DNA from: Chloroflexota bacterium
GTDB lineage: Bacteria; Chloroflexota; Anaerolineae; Anaerolineales; UBA4823
NCBI GenBank assembly: GCA_029557965.1
Contig: JAKQIM010000042.1
Span: forward strand, 1-64,000
Length of the DNA stretch: 64,000 nucleotides
Reading direction: 5' to 3'
Both the position numbers and the translations under genes were made by a program. The notes beneath the pieces were generated by a model. The model was not told the origin of the DNA. It saw nothing but the letters and a program-made list of their open reading frames with translations, and did no database searches. Shown piece after piece: positions 54,463 through 63,555 of this stretch (the first letter of the stretch is position 1; each line of letters opens with the position of its first letter).

Positions 54463-55658
54463 GCCAGAGCAAAATTACCCGCAGCAGTATCAATCGTTTC
54501 TTCAACCGCATGCCTCTGCACCTGGCAGTCATCGGCCTGATGCTCATCTGGCTTATCCCTACCATTGGCCTGCTGGTCACCTCGCTGCGCCCGGTACAGT
54601 CGATCAACACCAATGGCTGGTGGATGGTCATGGCGGCCCCTCCGGGGATGGAATCGTACAACCAGTACTGCGGAGAATGCCACGGACCAGACGGCAGCAA
54701 GATCGAAACCGCCGATCTGAGCGACCCGGCTGTGATCGAACAGTATCCACGCTCAATCCAACTGCTGGGCATGCTGCGCCAAGAGATCGATGGCCAGCCG
54801 CACATGGGCGACCTCGAGCTGCCATCTGCCCAAGAAGCCGCCGATATCGCTGCTCAGCTAAAGAAGATGGCCGGCGGCGAAGTCACCCCCCGGCTGACGC
54901 TCAACAACTACATCGACGCCCTGGTGGGCTACCGCGGCACCAACAATTACGTAGATGACTGCGAGGCCGGGGCCCAGGCTGCCGGCATGAACTGCAACAT
55001 CTCAGACCTGCTCAACCCACGCGGCATGGGGCGAGCCTTCATCAACAGCCTGATCGTGACCATCCCGGCGACTATCCTGCCGATCTTGTTTGCGGCCTTT
55101 GCCGGGTATGCCTTTGCCTGGCTCGATTTCAAGGGCCGCTATTGGCTGTTCGCCATCCTGGTGGGGCTGCAAGTCATCCCACTGCAAATGACGCTGGTCC
55201 CAATCTCTCGCCTATACGCACAACTGGGCCTGAACGGCACCTTCTGGGGCGTGTGGCTTTTCCACACCGGCTTTGGCATGCCCTACTCGATCTACCTGAT
55301 GCGCAACTTCTTGGGCACCCTGCCGCGCGACCTGTTCGAATCTGCTTACCTGGATGGGGCCTCCCACTGGACTGCCTTCTATAAGCTGGCCATCCCGCTG
55401 GCCATGCCGGCTATCGCCGCGCTGGCGATCTTCCAATTCCTGTGGGTCTGGAACGACCTGCTGGTTGCGCTGGTCTTCTTAGGCGGCAAGCACCCGGTGA
55501 TGACCTACCAGATCAGCAACATGGTCTCTTCGCTGGGCGCCGGTTGGCACCTGCTGACGGCTGCGGCCTTCTTATCCATGCTGCTGCCGATGATCGTTTT
55601 CTTCGCCTTCCAACGCTACTTTGTGCGCGGTATGCTGGCAGGGGCCGTCAAAGGATAA
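54459..55658 (+). CDS. ABC sugar permease (MalG/AglG-like) with inserted cytochrome c domain
   Basis: This 399-residue permease is normal from about residue 190 ([32 protein letters not shown] loop [21 protein letters not shown]). TM1 spans about 20-43. Between TM1 and TM2, on the extracytoplasmic side, an extra domain of about 62-138 reads as a mono-heme class I cytochrome c: Y70-C71-G-E-C74-H75 for covalent heme, M116 in QPHMGDL as the likely axial ligand, and a closing helix [14 protein letters not shown]. Normal family sequence resumes at [11 protein letters not shown] second short insert has two Cys (DDCEA; GMNCN). The architecture is the window's oddest. Confidence 0.88.
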   Translation: MSQSKITRSSINRFFNRMPLHLAVIGLMLIWLIPTIGLLVTSLRPVQSINTNGWWMVMAAPPGMESYNQYCGECHGPDGSKIETADLSDPAVIEQYPRSIQLLGMLRQEIDGQPHMGDLELPSAQEAADIAAQLKKMAGGEVTPRLTLNNYIDALVGYRGTNNYVDDCEAGAQAAGMNCNISDLLNPRGMGRAFINSLIVTIPATILPILFAAFAGYAFAWLDFKGRYWLFAILVGLQVIPLQMTLVPISRLYAQLGLNGTFWGVWLFHTGFGMPYSIYLMRNFLGTLPRDLFESAYLDGASHWTAFYKLAIPLAMPAIAALAIFQFLWVWNDLLVALVFLGGKHPVMTYQISNMVSSLGAGWHLLTAAAFLSMLLPMIVFFAFQRYFVRGMLAGAVKG

Positions 55659-55687
55659 GGCTGGCCCGGCCATACTGCAAGCTAGAT

Positions 55688-57337
55688 ATGGATTTGGTAT
55701 CTCGTATGAGTGAAACCCTCTGGTACAAAAACGCTGTTTTCTATGAGCTGTACGTGCGCGCCTTTTGCGACAGCGACGCCGATGGGCAGGGCGACCTGCG
55801 CGGGCTGGCCTCCAGGCTGGATTACCTACAGAGCCTGGGCGTAGACTGCGTCTGGCTCCTGCCCATCTACCCCTCTCCTCTGCGCGATGATGGGTATGAT
55901 ATCGCCGATTTCTACAACATCCACCCCGATTTCGGCACCCTGGAAGATTTCAAGTATTTCTTGGATCGCGCCCACGAGCTGGGGCTGCGGGTAATCCTGG
56001 ACCTGGTTCTCAACCACACCTCAGATCAGCATCCCTGGTTCCAGGCAGCACGTGCCGACCGTAATTCGCCTTACCGCGATTATTACGTCTGGAGCGATAC
56101 CCCCGACAGGTACGCCGATGCTCGGATCATCTTCCTGGATATCGAAACCTCTAACTGGACCTGGGACGAGCAAGCCGGGCAGTACTTCTGGCACCGCTTT
56201 TTCTCCTCTCAGCCAGACCTGAACTACGAAAACCCCGCTGTGCAAGAAGAGATGTTGAAGGTGGTCAAGTTTTGGCTGGATATGGGCGTGGATGGCTTCA
56301 GGGCTGACGCCGTGCCCTACCTGTTCGAAGAAGAGGGCACCAACTGCGAGAACCTGCCCAAGACACACGTGTTCTTAAAGCGTTTGCGCCGCCATATCGA
56401 CGAGCACTATCCCGGCCGGGTTTTGTTGTGCGAGGCCAACCAATGGCCCGAAGATGTGCGCAGTTACTTTGGCGATGGAGATGAATTCCAGATGGGCTTC
56501 CATTTCCCGGTCATGCCGCGCATCTTCATGGCCCTGGCCACCGCCGACCGCACCCCGGTGGTGGAGATCTTGCAAGCCACGCCCGAGATCCCCGATTCTT
56601 GCCAGTGGTGCACCTTCTTGCGCAACCACGATGAGCTGACGTTGGAAATGGTGACGCCCGAAGAACGCACCTTTATGTGGAACACCTACGCGCCAGAGCC
56701 GCGCATGCGCCTGAACCTGGGCATCCGCCGCCGCCTGGCCCCCCTGCTGGACGGAGAACGCCGCAAGATCGAGCTGTTGAACTCAATCCTCTTCACCCTG
56801 CCCGGCTCGCCCATCATCTATTATGGAGATGAAATGGGAATGGGGGATGATATCTGGCTGCCCGACCGGGATGGCGTGCGCATGCCCATGCAGTGGGATG
56901 ACAGCCCCAATGCGGGCTTCTCTAACGCGCCGGCCGACCAGCTTTACCATGCCCCGGTTGAGGGGGTGGTGTTCGACTACCGCACCCTCAACGTGGCCGC
57001 CCAAAAAGCCGACCAGGGCTCTCTGTGGCACACCATCCGCAAGATGGTAGCCATGCGCAAGACCACCACCGCCTTCGGCTGCGGCGAGCTGGAATTCCTG
57101 GCGCCAGAGAACAAAAGCATCCTGGCCTTCACCCGCGGCTGCCAACAAGAAGTGATGCTGGTGGTGCACAACCTCTCAAGCACCCGGCAGGAGGTGGCCC
57201 TGGACCTCTTGGGGTGGCAGGGAGCTGCGGTCAAAGACATCCTCTCAGCCAAGGATTACCCGCCTGTTGGGCCAGGCCCCTACAGCCTGAACCTGGAGCC
57301 ATACGGATATCTCTGGCTGCGCTTGCAAAATGCCTGA
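55688..57337 (+). CDS. GH13 trehalose synthase-type enzyme
   Basis: This 549-residue GH13 enzyme is close to TreS, which interconverts maltose and trehalose. [28 protein letters not shown] is the family N-terminus. The catalytic nucleophile is D207 in GFRADAVPY, the acid is Glu in [10 protein letters not shown], and the third carboxylate is in FLRNHDEL. No maltokinase domain is fused. The start may be 55688 or AUG 55706; neither has a strong ribosome site. Cytoplasmic: it would process the alpha-glucoside imported by the transporter upstream, so it is probably part of the same transcript. Confidence 0.88.
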   Translation: MDLVSRMSETLWYKNAVFYELYVRAFCDSDADGQGDLRGLASRLDYLQSLGVDCVWLLPIYPSPLRDDGYDIADFYNIHPDFGTLEDFKYFLDRAHELGLRVILDLVLNHTSDQHPWFQAARADRNSPYRDYYVWSDTPDRYADARIIFLDIETSNWTWDEQAGQYFWHRFFSSQPDLNYENPAVQEEMLKVVKFWLDMGVDGFRADAVPYLFEEEGTNCENLPKTHVFLKRLRRHIDEHYPGRVLLCEANQWPEDVRSYFGDGDEFQMGFHFPVMPRIFMALATADRTPVVEILQATPEIPDSCQWCTFLRNHDELTLEMVTPEERTFMWNTYAPEPRMRLNLGIRRRLAPLLDGERRKIELLNSILFTLPGSPIIYYGDEMGMGDDIWLPDRDGVRMPMQWDDSPNAGFSNAPADQLYHAPVEGVVFDYRTLNVAAQKADQGSLWHTIRKMVAMRKTTTAFGCGELEFLAPENKSILAFTRGCQQEVMLVVHNLSSTRQEVALDLLGWQGAAVKDILSAKDYPPVGPGPYSLNLEPYGYLWLRLQNA

Positions 57338-57342
57338 AAAGC

Positions 57343-57380
57343 CAATGGGGCGGTGCTGGTAGGCCGCCCCATTGACTTTT
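57343..57380 (+). terminator. Terminator of the alpha-glucoside operon
   Basis: CAATGGGGCGG (57343-57353) pairs with CCGCCCCATTG (57364-57374) around a 10-base loop, followed by ACTTTT. Confidence 0.88.
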
Positions 57381-57391
57381 AAGAATCCCCC

Positions 57392-57422
57392 TTGACATTA
57401 ACGTTACGTCATAGTTTATACT
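57392..57422 (+). promoter_or_regulatory. MerR-type promoter with 19-bp spacer
   Basis: TTGACA (57392-57397) and TATACT (57417-57422) are separated by 19 bp instead of 17, the hallmark of promoters that MerR-family activators twist into use. The spacer holds a partial dyad (TGAC...GTCA). The AUG is six bases after the -10, so the message is probably leaderless. Confidence 0.82.
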
Positions 57423-57428
57423 AGGGCC

Positions 57429-58175
57429 ATGTTCACGGTGAAACAGCTCTCCAAAATGGCCGGCGTAACCCCGCGCACCCTGCACTATTACGACCAGATC
57501 GGCCTGCTCAAACCCTCTCAAATAGGCGGGAACGGTTATCGTTACTATGGTGAGGAGGCCCTCTTACGCCTACAGCAGATCTTGCTTTATCGCGAGCTGG
57601 ACCTGCCACTGGAGGAGATCAAAGGGATCATCGAAAGCGATGATTTTGATATCCTGAAGTCGCTTGAAGAACACCAGACCCAGCTCTGCCAACGCAGGGC
57701 TCGCATCGAGCGCCTGATCGATACGGTGAACAACACCATCCTGCACCTGAAAGGAGAAAAAGAAATGAGCCCCAATCAACTATTCGACGTATTCAACGAG
57801 GAACAGCAGGCCGAGTACGAAAAAGAGGCCATGCAGATGTATGACCCCGAGGTGGTAAAAGCATCCTACAAAAAATGGAACCGCTACAGCACAGCCGAAA
57901 AACAGCGCATCGGCGAGGAGGGCAATGCCATCTACCAGGATATCCTCGCCGCCATGCCCAAGGGTGCCGCCTCGCCCGAGGTGCAGGCTGGCATCGAACG
58001 CTGGCGCCGCCATATGGATTACTTCTGGACGCCCAACCTGGAACAGCTCTTGGGCATCGCCCAGGGTTACAGCCAGGATCCACGCTTCAGGGCCAACTTC
58101 GACAAGGTGGACCCCCGCCTGGCAGATTTCATGCTTGAAGCGGTGGATATTTATGTTAAGAACGTGCGGCGCTAA
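57429..58175 (+). CDS. TipA-like MerR-family regulator
   Basis: This 248-residue regulator has a MerR winged helix (FTVKQLSKMAGVTPRTLHYYDQIGLLKP), a coiled-coil dimer helix (about 75-110), and a C-terminal TipAS domain (residues about 115-248; EEQQAEYEKEAMQMYDPEVVKASYKKW) that binds thiopeptide-like and other drugs. Such proteins activate their own promoter on binding the drug. The 19-bp-spacer promoter immediately upstream fits autoactivation. Its last codons form half of a terminator shared with the convergent gene. Confidence 0.93.
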   Translation: MFTVKQLSKMAGVTPRTLHYYDQIGLLKPSQIGGNGYRYYGEEALLRLQQILLYRELDLPLEEIKGIIESDDFDILKSLEEHQTQLCQRRARIERLIDTVNNTILHLKGEKEMSPNQLFDVFNEEQQAEYEKEAMQMYDPEVVKASYKKWNRYSTAEKQRIGEEGNAIYQDILAAMPKGAASPEVQAGIERWRRHMDYFWTPNLEQLLGIAQGYSQDPRFRANFDKVDPRLADFMLEAVDIYVKNVRR

Positions 58176-58191
58176 GGCACCGCACGTTCTT
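58158..58191. terminator. Bidirectional terminator lying inside both convergent coding ends
   Basis: AAGAACGTGCGG (58158-58169) pairs perfectly with CCGCACGTTCTT (58180-58191). GCTTTTT follows on the plus strand. The stem encodes the last residues of merR (KNVRR) on one strand and of the membrane protein on the other; the two stop codons overlap at 58172-58175. Confidence 0.9.
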
Positions 58192-59215
58192 GCTTTTTCG
58201 ACCGCCACAGGGCCAGCAGCCCGTTCCCCAGCATCAACAGCGACAGCACAAAGACGAAGATGACCCCTACCAGGTTGGGGTCTGGTGTACCTTGCGCCAG
58301 GTTGGAATAAGCGATGCCATCCAAGATCGAGATCAGGATCGCCAGCCCCAGCCCGCCCATGAGCGCCAGCACCCGCCGCAAAGGAGATGCGGCCCGGAAG
58401 TAGCCCCAGGCCCCCAGGCCCAGCCCCAGTGTGGTGGCAATGATCAAGGCCGGCAGGTGAGGGTTGTGGACAGAATCGAAGAGCATGAACATGTGGGCAT
58501 ACAAGACGTAAATGGCGAAGGATAAAAGCGTCCATTCCTTCCATAAGCCCGCTGCCAGAGTGCGCAGGGGCTGGATGCTGCGCCGTAGTAAGAGCGCCAG
58601 CACCATCACACCCAACAGCGGCAGCCACATCTCTCCGCCGAAATGATACCCATAAGAGCCCATGTCGCTCCACCACCAGCCAAACAGGATCGCCCAGGCC
58701 AGGTAAGCGTATCCCCAGCGCGGAAAGCCTTTGAGCAGACTGACCAATAAGCCAACCAGCACCAGCCAGTTGAACAACAGGAAGGGATGGCCGGTCAAGA
58801 CCTGCCACAAAGGCGGGTTGGCAGAATACGAGAGATGGAGGCCCAGTTTCTCAGCCAGGGTGCTGAGGCCAAACAGCAAGAAGGGCAGCACCGCCAGGAT
58901 TGTATCCCTCACCGGCAAGGCCGGCACCCCATCACTGCGGTTCAAGATGCTCGTTTGTGTCATTTCGCTTCTCCGTTTCAACAGGAGCTGTCCCCATTGG
59001 GCCAGCACCGTCCAGGTCCAATCCCACAGCACACCCAGCCACAGCCAGGCCAACCCGCTTATACCGGCCTCAGCATATTGGGCGCGGCACAGGCTGCGGA
59101 AGACCTGTGCCATCTCGCCTGCAAAGCGCGTGCGAAAGGCCGGCGGGTAATAACCCAGCAAGCGGCGGTAGAGGCGATCAGACCAGGCCAACTGCGGGGT
59201 ATCCATCCAGCTCAC
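58172..59215 (-). CDS. Multi-pass membrane protein controlled with PadR
   Basis: This 347-residue protein has an N-terminal cytoplasmic segment (DRLYRRLLGYYPPAFRTRFAGEMAQVF), typical of a permease-prefix domain, followed by about seven to eight transmembrane helices. The permease-prefix segment is known to pair with PadR regulators in antibiotic-stress modules. Its start overlaps the padR stop (ATGA), so the two are co-translated. The substrate is unknown. Confidence 0.8.
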   Translation of the reverse strand: MSWMDTPQLAWSDRLYRRLLGYYPPAFRTRFAGEMAQVFRSLCRAQYAEAGISGLAWLWLGVLWDWTWTVLAQWGQLLLKRRSEMTQTSILNRSDGVPALPVRDTILAVLPFLLFGLSTLAEKLGLHLSYSANPPLWQVLTGHPFLLFNWLVLVGLLVSLLKGFPRWGYAYLAWAILFGWWWSDMGSYGYHFGGEMWLPLLGVMVLALLLRRSIQPLRTLAAGLWKEWTLLSFAIYVLYAHMFMLFDSVHNPHLPALIIATTLGLGLGAWGYFRAASPLRRVLALMGGLGLAILISILDGIAYSNLAQGTPDPNLVGVIFVFVLSLLMLGNGLLALWRSKKQERAVP

Positions 59216-59571
59216 TCGCCATCCGCCAACAACATGCCACGCTTTTGGGCGGCGCGCACCAGGCTCGCCAGGCGCTCGGCTTCCAGGCCGGCGACCTTCT
59301 CGCCCAGGGCGCTCAAGCGGTAATAACGCCGGCGCTCGTCATCCAGAGCCGGGTCGGGGCGCTCATCCAGCTCCACGATCCAGCCATCTTCCAGCATGCG
59401 CTTGAGCAGGTTGTAGAGCGTGCCGGGCAGCAGCTTCACCGCACCGTCGGACTGCTGCGCCACCTCGCGTAAGATGGTATAGCCGTGCTTGTCGCCGTCT
59501 TTGAGGGCCAGGAGGATGGAAAAGGCTGCCGGGGAAAGAGGCAGGCGTTTTTGCAAATCAGGGTTTGTCAC
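59212..59571 (-). CDS. PadR-family transcriptional regulator
   Basis: This 119-residue winged-helix repressor has the core LSPAAFSILLALKDGDKHGYTILREVAQQS, then LLPGTLYNLLKRMLEDGWI and the wing ERRRYYRLSALGEKVAGLEAERL. The start is GUG at 59571, with AGGA at the right distance. A symmetric AT-rich operator overlaps the start. It governs the membrane-protein gene that it overlaps by 4 bp. Confidence 0.92.
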   Translation of the reverse strand: MTNPDLQKRLPLSPAAFSILLALKDGDKHGYTILREVAQQSDGAVKLLPGTLYNLLKRMLEDGWIVELDERPDPALDDERRRYYRLSALGEKVAGLEAERLASLVRAAQKRGMLLADGE

Positions 59572-59600
59572 GATATATTCCTAATAAATATATTTATCGT
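59570..59600 (-). promoter_or_regulatory. Palindromic operator of padR
   Basis: ACGATA (59570-59575) and TATCGT (59595-59600) are inverted copies around 19 AT-rich bases that include further TATT/AATA symmetry. It spans the padR start and upstream region, fitting autorepression. Confidence 0.6.
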
Positions 59601-59694
59601 AAATACACTATCGCAATTATATAAAACCGTCAAGAGGATTATCGTCGTACTCATTCCAGGCCTCCCGCATCGTTCACGGGTTTATCGGGTGAAT

Positions 59695-59723
59695 TTGACC
59701 AATCTTCATATTTGTGGCATAAT
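59695..59723 (+). promoter_or_regulatory. ileS promoter
   Basis: TTGACC (59695-59700) and CATAAT (59718-59723) are 17 bp apart, with TG two bases ahead of the -10. Transcription would start near 59730, just ahead of the T-box leader. Confidence 0.7.
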
Positions 59724-59741
59724 ACCCCACTGCACAGCAAA

Positions 59742-60030
59742 AGGCGATGATGGAAACGAGTAAGCCTGGCACTGACTGCCAGCGACCCCGGGGAATGGTG
59801 CGAGCCGGGGCAGATCAGCAGGCTGAAAATCCTTCCGGAGCCGCAATCCGAACGCCCGCCTGGGGCCAGTAAGAAAGCCGGGGTGGTTCCCGTTAGCCAA
59901 ACCGGTGATTACGAGCCAACCACTTGTGATCACGATACCAAGGTGCTTGCCGCAGATGGGCAAGAACCAGGGTGGTACCGCGAGGCGTGTCAACTGCTCT
60001 CGTCCCTGGAGGGATGAGAGTTTTTATTTT
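59742..60030 (+). promoter_or_regulatory. T-box riboswitch of ileS
   Basis: The conserved antiterminator bulge AGGGTGGTACCGCG is at 59969-59982. The competing terminator pairs 59997-60006 (CTCTCGTCCC) with 60011-60020 (GGGATGAGAG), followed by TTTTT. The leader begins with GATGATGGAAACGAGTAAG, the usual stem I opening. An AUC triplet at 59814-59816, in the 3' strand of a stem I internal loop, is the best candidate isoleucine specifier. Uncharged tRNA-Ile would allow readthrough into ileS. Confidence 0.9.
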
Positions 60031-60055
60031 AATGCTTGAAAGCATGGAGGTCAGC

Positions 60056-63000
60056 ATGGCATTCAATGAAGTGCCCAATAAAATGGATTTCCCCGCCCAA
60101 GAGCGGGAAGTGCTCAAATTCTGGAAAGACAGCCAGGCCTTTGAGAAAATGGTGGCCCTGCACAAGGGGCAGCCAAAATGGTCGTTCATTGACGGGCCCA
60201 TAACCGCCAACAACCCCATGGGCGTGCACCACGGCTGGGGCCGCACCTACAAGGATGTCATGCTGCGCTTCCGCACCATGCAGGGCCACGAGATGCGCTA
60301 CCAAAACGGCTTTGACTGCCAGGGGCTGTGGGTTGAGGTCAACGTTGAGCGCGAGCTGGGATTCAAATACAAGAAAGACATCGAAGAATACGGCCTGGCG
60401 CAGTTTGTGCGCAAATGCAAAGAGCGCGTCTTGCGCTTCGCCGCCGTGCAAACCGAGCAGTCGGTGCGCCTGGGCTATTGGATGGATTGGAATGACCCCA
60501 ACTTTTTACGCCAACTGGGCGAAAAGTTGATGGCGGACCCATCTGAGGTCATCACGGTGGAGGGGCCGGAGGGCCCGCTGACCGGCACGGTGGAACAGAT
60601 CGTGGGCCAGTTGGGCATGCCGCAAATGGGCGGCTCTTACTTCACCTTCGCCAATGAAAACAACTATATGATCTGGACCTTCTTGAAGAAGTGCTGGCAG
60701 AAGGGCTGGCTGTACCACGGCGACGACGTGATGCCCTGGTGCCCGCGCTGTGCTACGGGCATCAGCCAGCACGAGATCGCCACCGAAGGCTACCGCGAGC
60801 TGACCCATAATTCGGTCACCCTGCGCTTCCCGCTGCGCGAACGCCCCGGCGAGGCCCTGTTGGTGTGGACCACCACCCCCTGGACCCTGACCAGCAACGT
60901 GGCCGCGGCCGTGGGCCCCGAGCTGACCTACGCCCGCGTGAAGCAGGGCGAAGAAGTGCTGTACTTATCCAAGGGCACCCTGCACATGCTGCGCGGCCCT
61001 TATGAAGTGTTGGGCGAGCTGAAGGGAAGCGAGATGCTCGGCTGGACCTACTCAGGCCCCTTCGACGATTTAGACCCCGCCAACCGTACCGGCGGCTTCA
61101 CCAACCTGACCCAGCTCATCCGCGACGTCAAGCAGAGCGCGGCCGAGGCGCACCGTGTCATCCTGTGGGATGCCGTGGGCGAAGATGAAGGTACGGGCAT
61201 CGTGCACATCGCCCCAGGCTGCGGCGCCGAAGACTTCTTGTTGGGCAAAGAGAACGACCTGCCCCTGATCGCCCCGCTGGACGAAGAGGGCTTCTTCTTA
61301 GAAGGCTTTGGCTGGTTAGCCGGCAAGCAGGTGGGCGAAGTGGCCCCCCTGATCTTTGAAGACCTCAAGCGCAAGGGCGTGCTGTACCACGTGGCCCCCT
61401 ACACCCACCGCTACCCGGTCTGCTGGCGCTGCGACACCGAGCTGGTCTTCCGCCTGGTGGACGAATGGTACATCAGCATGGGCGAGAGCTACGACAAGCC
61501 GCGCGAAGCCCTTACCGCCGAAGAAAAAGAGCGCTCTTTGCGCTACCAGATCATGGACGTGGTGGACCAGATCCGCTGGATCCCCGATTTCGGCTATTCG
61601 CGCGAGATGGATTGGCTGCGCAACATGCACGATTGGATGATCAGCAAGAAGCGCTACTGGGGCCTGGCCCTGCCGATCTGGGAATGCAAGTGCGGCAACT
61701 TCGAAGTCATTGGCGACGAGGCAGAGCTGAAGGCGCGCGCCGTGGCAGGCTGGGATGAATTTGAGGGGCACACCCCCCACCGCCCATTTGTAGACGCCAT
61801 CCAGGTGACCTGCTCGAAGTGCGGCGACCAGATGACCCGCGTCCGGGATGTGGGCAACCCCTGGCTGGATGCTGGCATTGTGCCCTTCAGCACCGTGCAG
61901 TACCGCAGAGACCCCGATTATTGGAAGCAATGGTACCCGGCCCACTGGATCAGCGAATCCTTCCCCGGCCAGTTCCGCAACTGGTTCTATTCGCTGTTGG
62001 TCATGGGCACAGTGGTGGCTGGCAAGCCGCCCTTCTTGCAGAACTTTGGCTACGCCACCCTGCTAGCCGAAGATGGGCGCGCCATGCACAAATCATGGGG
62101 CAACGCCATCGAATTCAACGAGGCCGCCGACAAGATGGGCGTGGATGTGATGCGCTGGCTGTTCTGCATGCACAAGCCCGAGAACGACCTGCTCTTTGGT
62201 TATAACCGCGGCGACGAAGTGCGGCGCGATTTTCTCATCCCGCTGTGGAATATCTACAGCTTCTTTGTCACCTATGCCCGCCTGGACGGCTGGCAGCCCG
62301 GCACCGAGGGCTTCGACCCCAACCACCCCGAAGGCCCCACCCCGCAGAGCGCCAACCTGCTGGACCGCTGGATCCTGGCCTGCCTGAACCAGGTGCTGCT
62401 GCGGGTGACGGCTGCCATCGAAAACTCAGATACCCTGACCGCCACGTTGGCTGTGATGGAGCTGCTGGATGACTTAAGCAACTGGTACGTGCGCCGCTCG
62501 CGCCGCCGCTTCTGGAAGTCAGAACTGGATAACGACAAGAACGCCGCCTACGCCACGCTCTACCACGTGCTGGTCAAGCTGGCCCGCACCCTGGCGCCGT
62601 TTGTGCCCTTCGTCACCGAGGTGATGTACCAGAACCTGGTGCGGGGCATTCAACCGGCGGCTCACGAAAGCATCCACCACACCACCTGGCCCCAGGCAGA
62701 CGCCGCCACGCAGGACGATGACCTGCTCGAGCAGATGACGCTTGCCCGCCGGGTGGCTTCGCTGGGGCTGAGTGCCCGCCAGGGCGCCAACCTGAAGGTG
62801 CGCCAGCCGCTCAGCAAGGTGCTGGTGCACGCTGGCAAAGCCGTTTTGCGGCAAGAGCTGGTCGAGATCGTGGAGGACGAGCTGAACGTCAAGGCCTTTG
62901 AATTTGTGGCCGACGAAAGCCAACTGGTGACCTACAAAGTGCTGCCCGATAACAAGCTGCTGGGGCCGCGCTTCGGGGCGCGTTTCCCGCAGTTGCGCGC

Positions 63001-63460
63001 CGCCCTGGCTGCCGCCGACCCGGCCCGCATCGCCGCCAGCGCCCGCCTGGGCCAGCCGGTGGCCCTGGAAATGGACGGGGAAACGGTCGAGCTGGCCGCG
63101 GCCGAGATCCTGGTCAGCACCCAGCCGGCCCCCGGCCTGGCTGTGGCCGCCGACAAGGTCATCACCGTGGGCATCGATTCAACCCTGACCCCTGAGCTGA
63201 AGACCGAGGGCCTGGCGCGCGAGATCGTGCGCCGCATCCAGGATATGCGCAAGAAGGCCGACTTCAACATCGAAGACCGCATCACCACCTGGTACCAGGC
63301 CTCTGGCGAGCTGGCGCAGGTCTTTGCCGCCTGGGGCACGTACATCTCCGGCGACACCCTCACCACCCAACTGCTCAGCGGCCCGGCCCCTGCCGGCGCA
63401 TACGTGGAAGAGCATAAATTGGAAGAAGAAACGCTGACTTTGGCGATCAAGCAAAACTAA
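60056..63460 (+). CDS. ileS: Isoleucyl-tRNA synthetase, IleRS2-type with GxHH motif
   Basis: IleRS charges tRNA-Ile. The 1134-residue enzyme has the eukaryote-like (IleRS2) order: catalytic core, CP1 editing domain (WTTTPWTLTSNVA; VHIAPGCGAEDF), the Cys pairs of CWRC, CKCG and CSKC, and an anticodon-binding tail. Where most have HxGH, residues 56-59 read G-V-H-H, and the KMSKS loop reads AMHKS at about 676-680. GGAGG lies five bases before AUG 60056; an earlier in-frame start would lie in the T-box. Controlled by the T-box upstream. Confidence 0.95.
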   Translation: MAFNEVPNKMDFPAQEREVLKFWKDSQAFEKMVALHKGQPKWSFIDGPITANNPMGVHHGWGRTYKDVMLRFRTMQGHEMRYQNGFDCQGLWVEVNVERELGFKYKKDIEEYGLAQFVRKCKERVLRFAAVQTEQSVRLGYWMDWNDPNFLRQLGEKLMADPSEVITVEGPEGPLTGTVEQIVGQLGMPQMGGSYFTFANENNYMIWTFLKKCWQKGWLYHGDDVMPWCPRCATGISQHEIATEGYRELTHNSVTLRFPLRERPGEALLVWTTTPWTLTSNVAAAVGPELTYARVKQGEEVLYLSKGTLHMLRGPYEVLGELKGSEMLGWTYSGPFDDLDPANRTGGFTNLTQLIRDVKQSAAEAHRVILWDAVGEDEGTGIVHIAPGCGAEDFLLGKENDLPLIAPLDEEGFFLEGFGWLAGKQVGEVAPLIFEDLKRKGVLYHVAPYTHRYPVCWRCDTELVFRLVDEWYISMGESYDKPREALTAEEKERSLRYQIMDVVDQIRWIPDFGYSREMDWLRNMHDWMISKKRYWGLALPIWECKCGNFEVIGDEAELKARAVAGWDEFEGHTPHRPFVDAIQVTCSKCGDQMTRVRDVGNPWLDAGIVPFSTVQYRRDPDYWKQWYPAHWISESFPGQFRNWFYSLLVMGTVVAGKPPFLQNFGYATLLAEDGRAMHKSWGNAIEFNEAADKMGVDVMRWLFCMHKPENDLLFGYNRGDEVRRDFLIPLWNIYSFFVTYARLDGWQPGTEGFDPNHPEGPTPQSANLLDRWILACLNQVLLRVTAAIENSDTLTATLAVMELLDDLSNWYVRRSRRRFWKSELDNDKNAAYATLYHVLVKLARTLAPFVPFVTEVMYQNLVRGIQPAAHESIHHTTWPQADAATQDDDLLEQMTLARRVASLGLSARQGANLKVRQPLSKVLVHAGKAVLRQELVEIVEDELNVKAFEFVADESQLVTYKVLPDNKLLGPRFGARFPQLRAALAAADPARIAASARLGQPVALEMDGETVELAAAEILVSTQPAPGLAVAADKVITVGIDSTLTPELKTEGLAREIVRRIQDMRKKADFNIEDRITTWYQASGELAQVFAAWGTYISGDTLTTQLLSGPAPAGAYVEEHKLEEETLTLAIKQN

Positions 63461-63472
63461 AATCACCGCGCA

Positions 63473-63530
63473 GACGCGGCGCTTGCAGAGCCCAGGATGA
63501 AAAGCTCTATGAGCGCCGCGTCTTTGTATT
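63473..63530. terminator. ileS terminator hairpin
   Basis: GACGCGGCGCT (63473-63483) pairs perfectly with AGCGCCGCGTC (63512-63522). An inner AGAGC/GCTCT pair extends it. TTTG TATTT follows. It may be a decayed relative of the dispersed GC-rich repeats but is not a clear member. Confidence 0.8.
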
Positions 63531-63555
63531 TAAATTGGCGAATCGGGCATTTCGC

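Noticed and set aside
59742-59990. tRNA gene ahead of ileS
   Set aside because: The folded sequence has the conserved T-box antiterminator and terminator but no cloverleaf or CCA end.
59972-60055. Earlier in-frame start for IleRS
   Set aside because: It would begin inside the T-box sequence and translate the terminator; a GGAGG site fixes AUG 60056.
63473-63522. Third intergenic member of the inverted-repeat family
   Set aside because: It is GC-rich and folds well, but its arms do not align with the shared core of the other copies; it is better called an ileS terminator.
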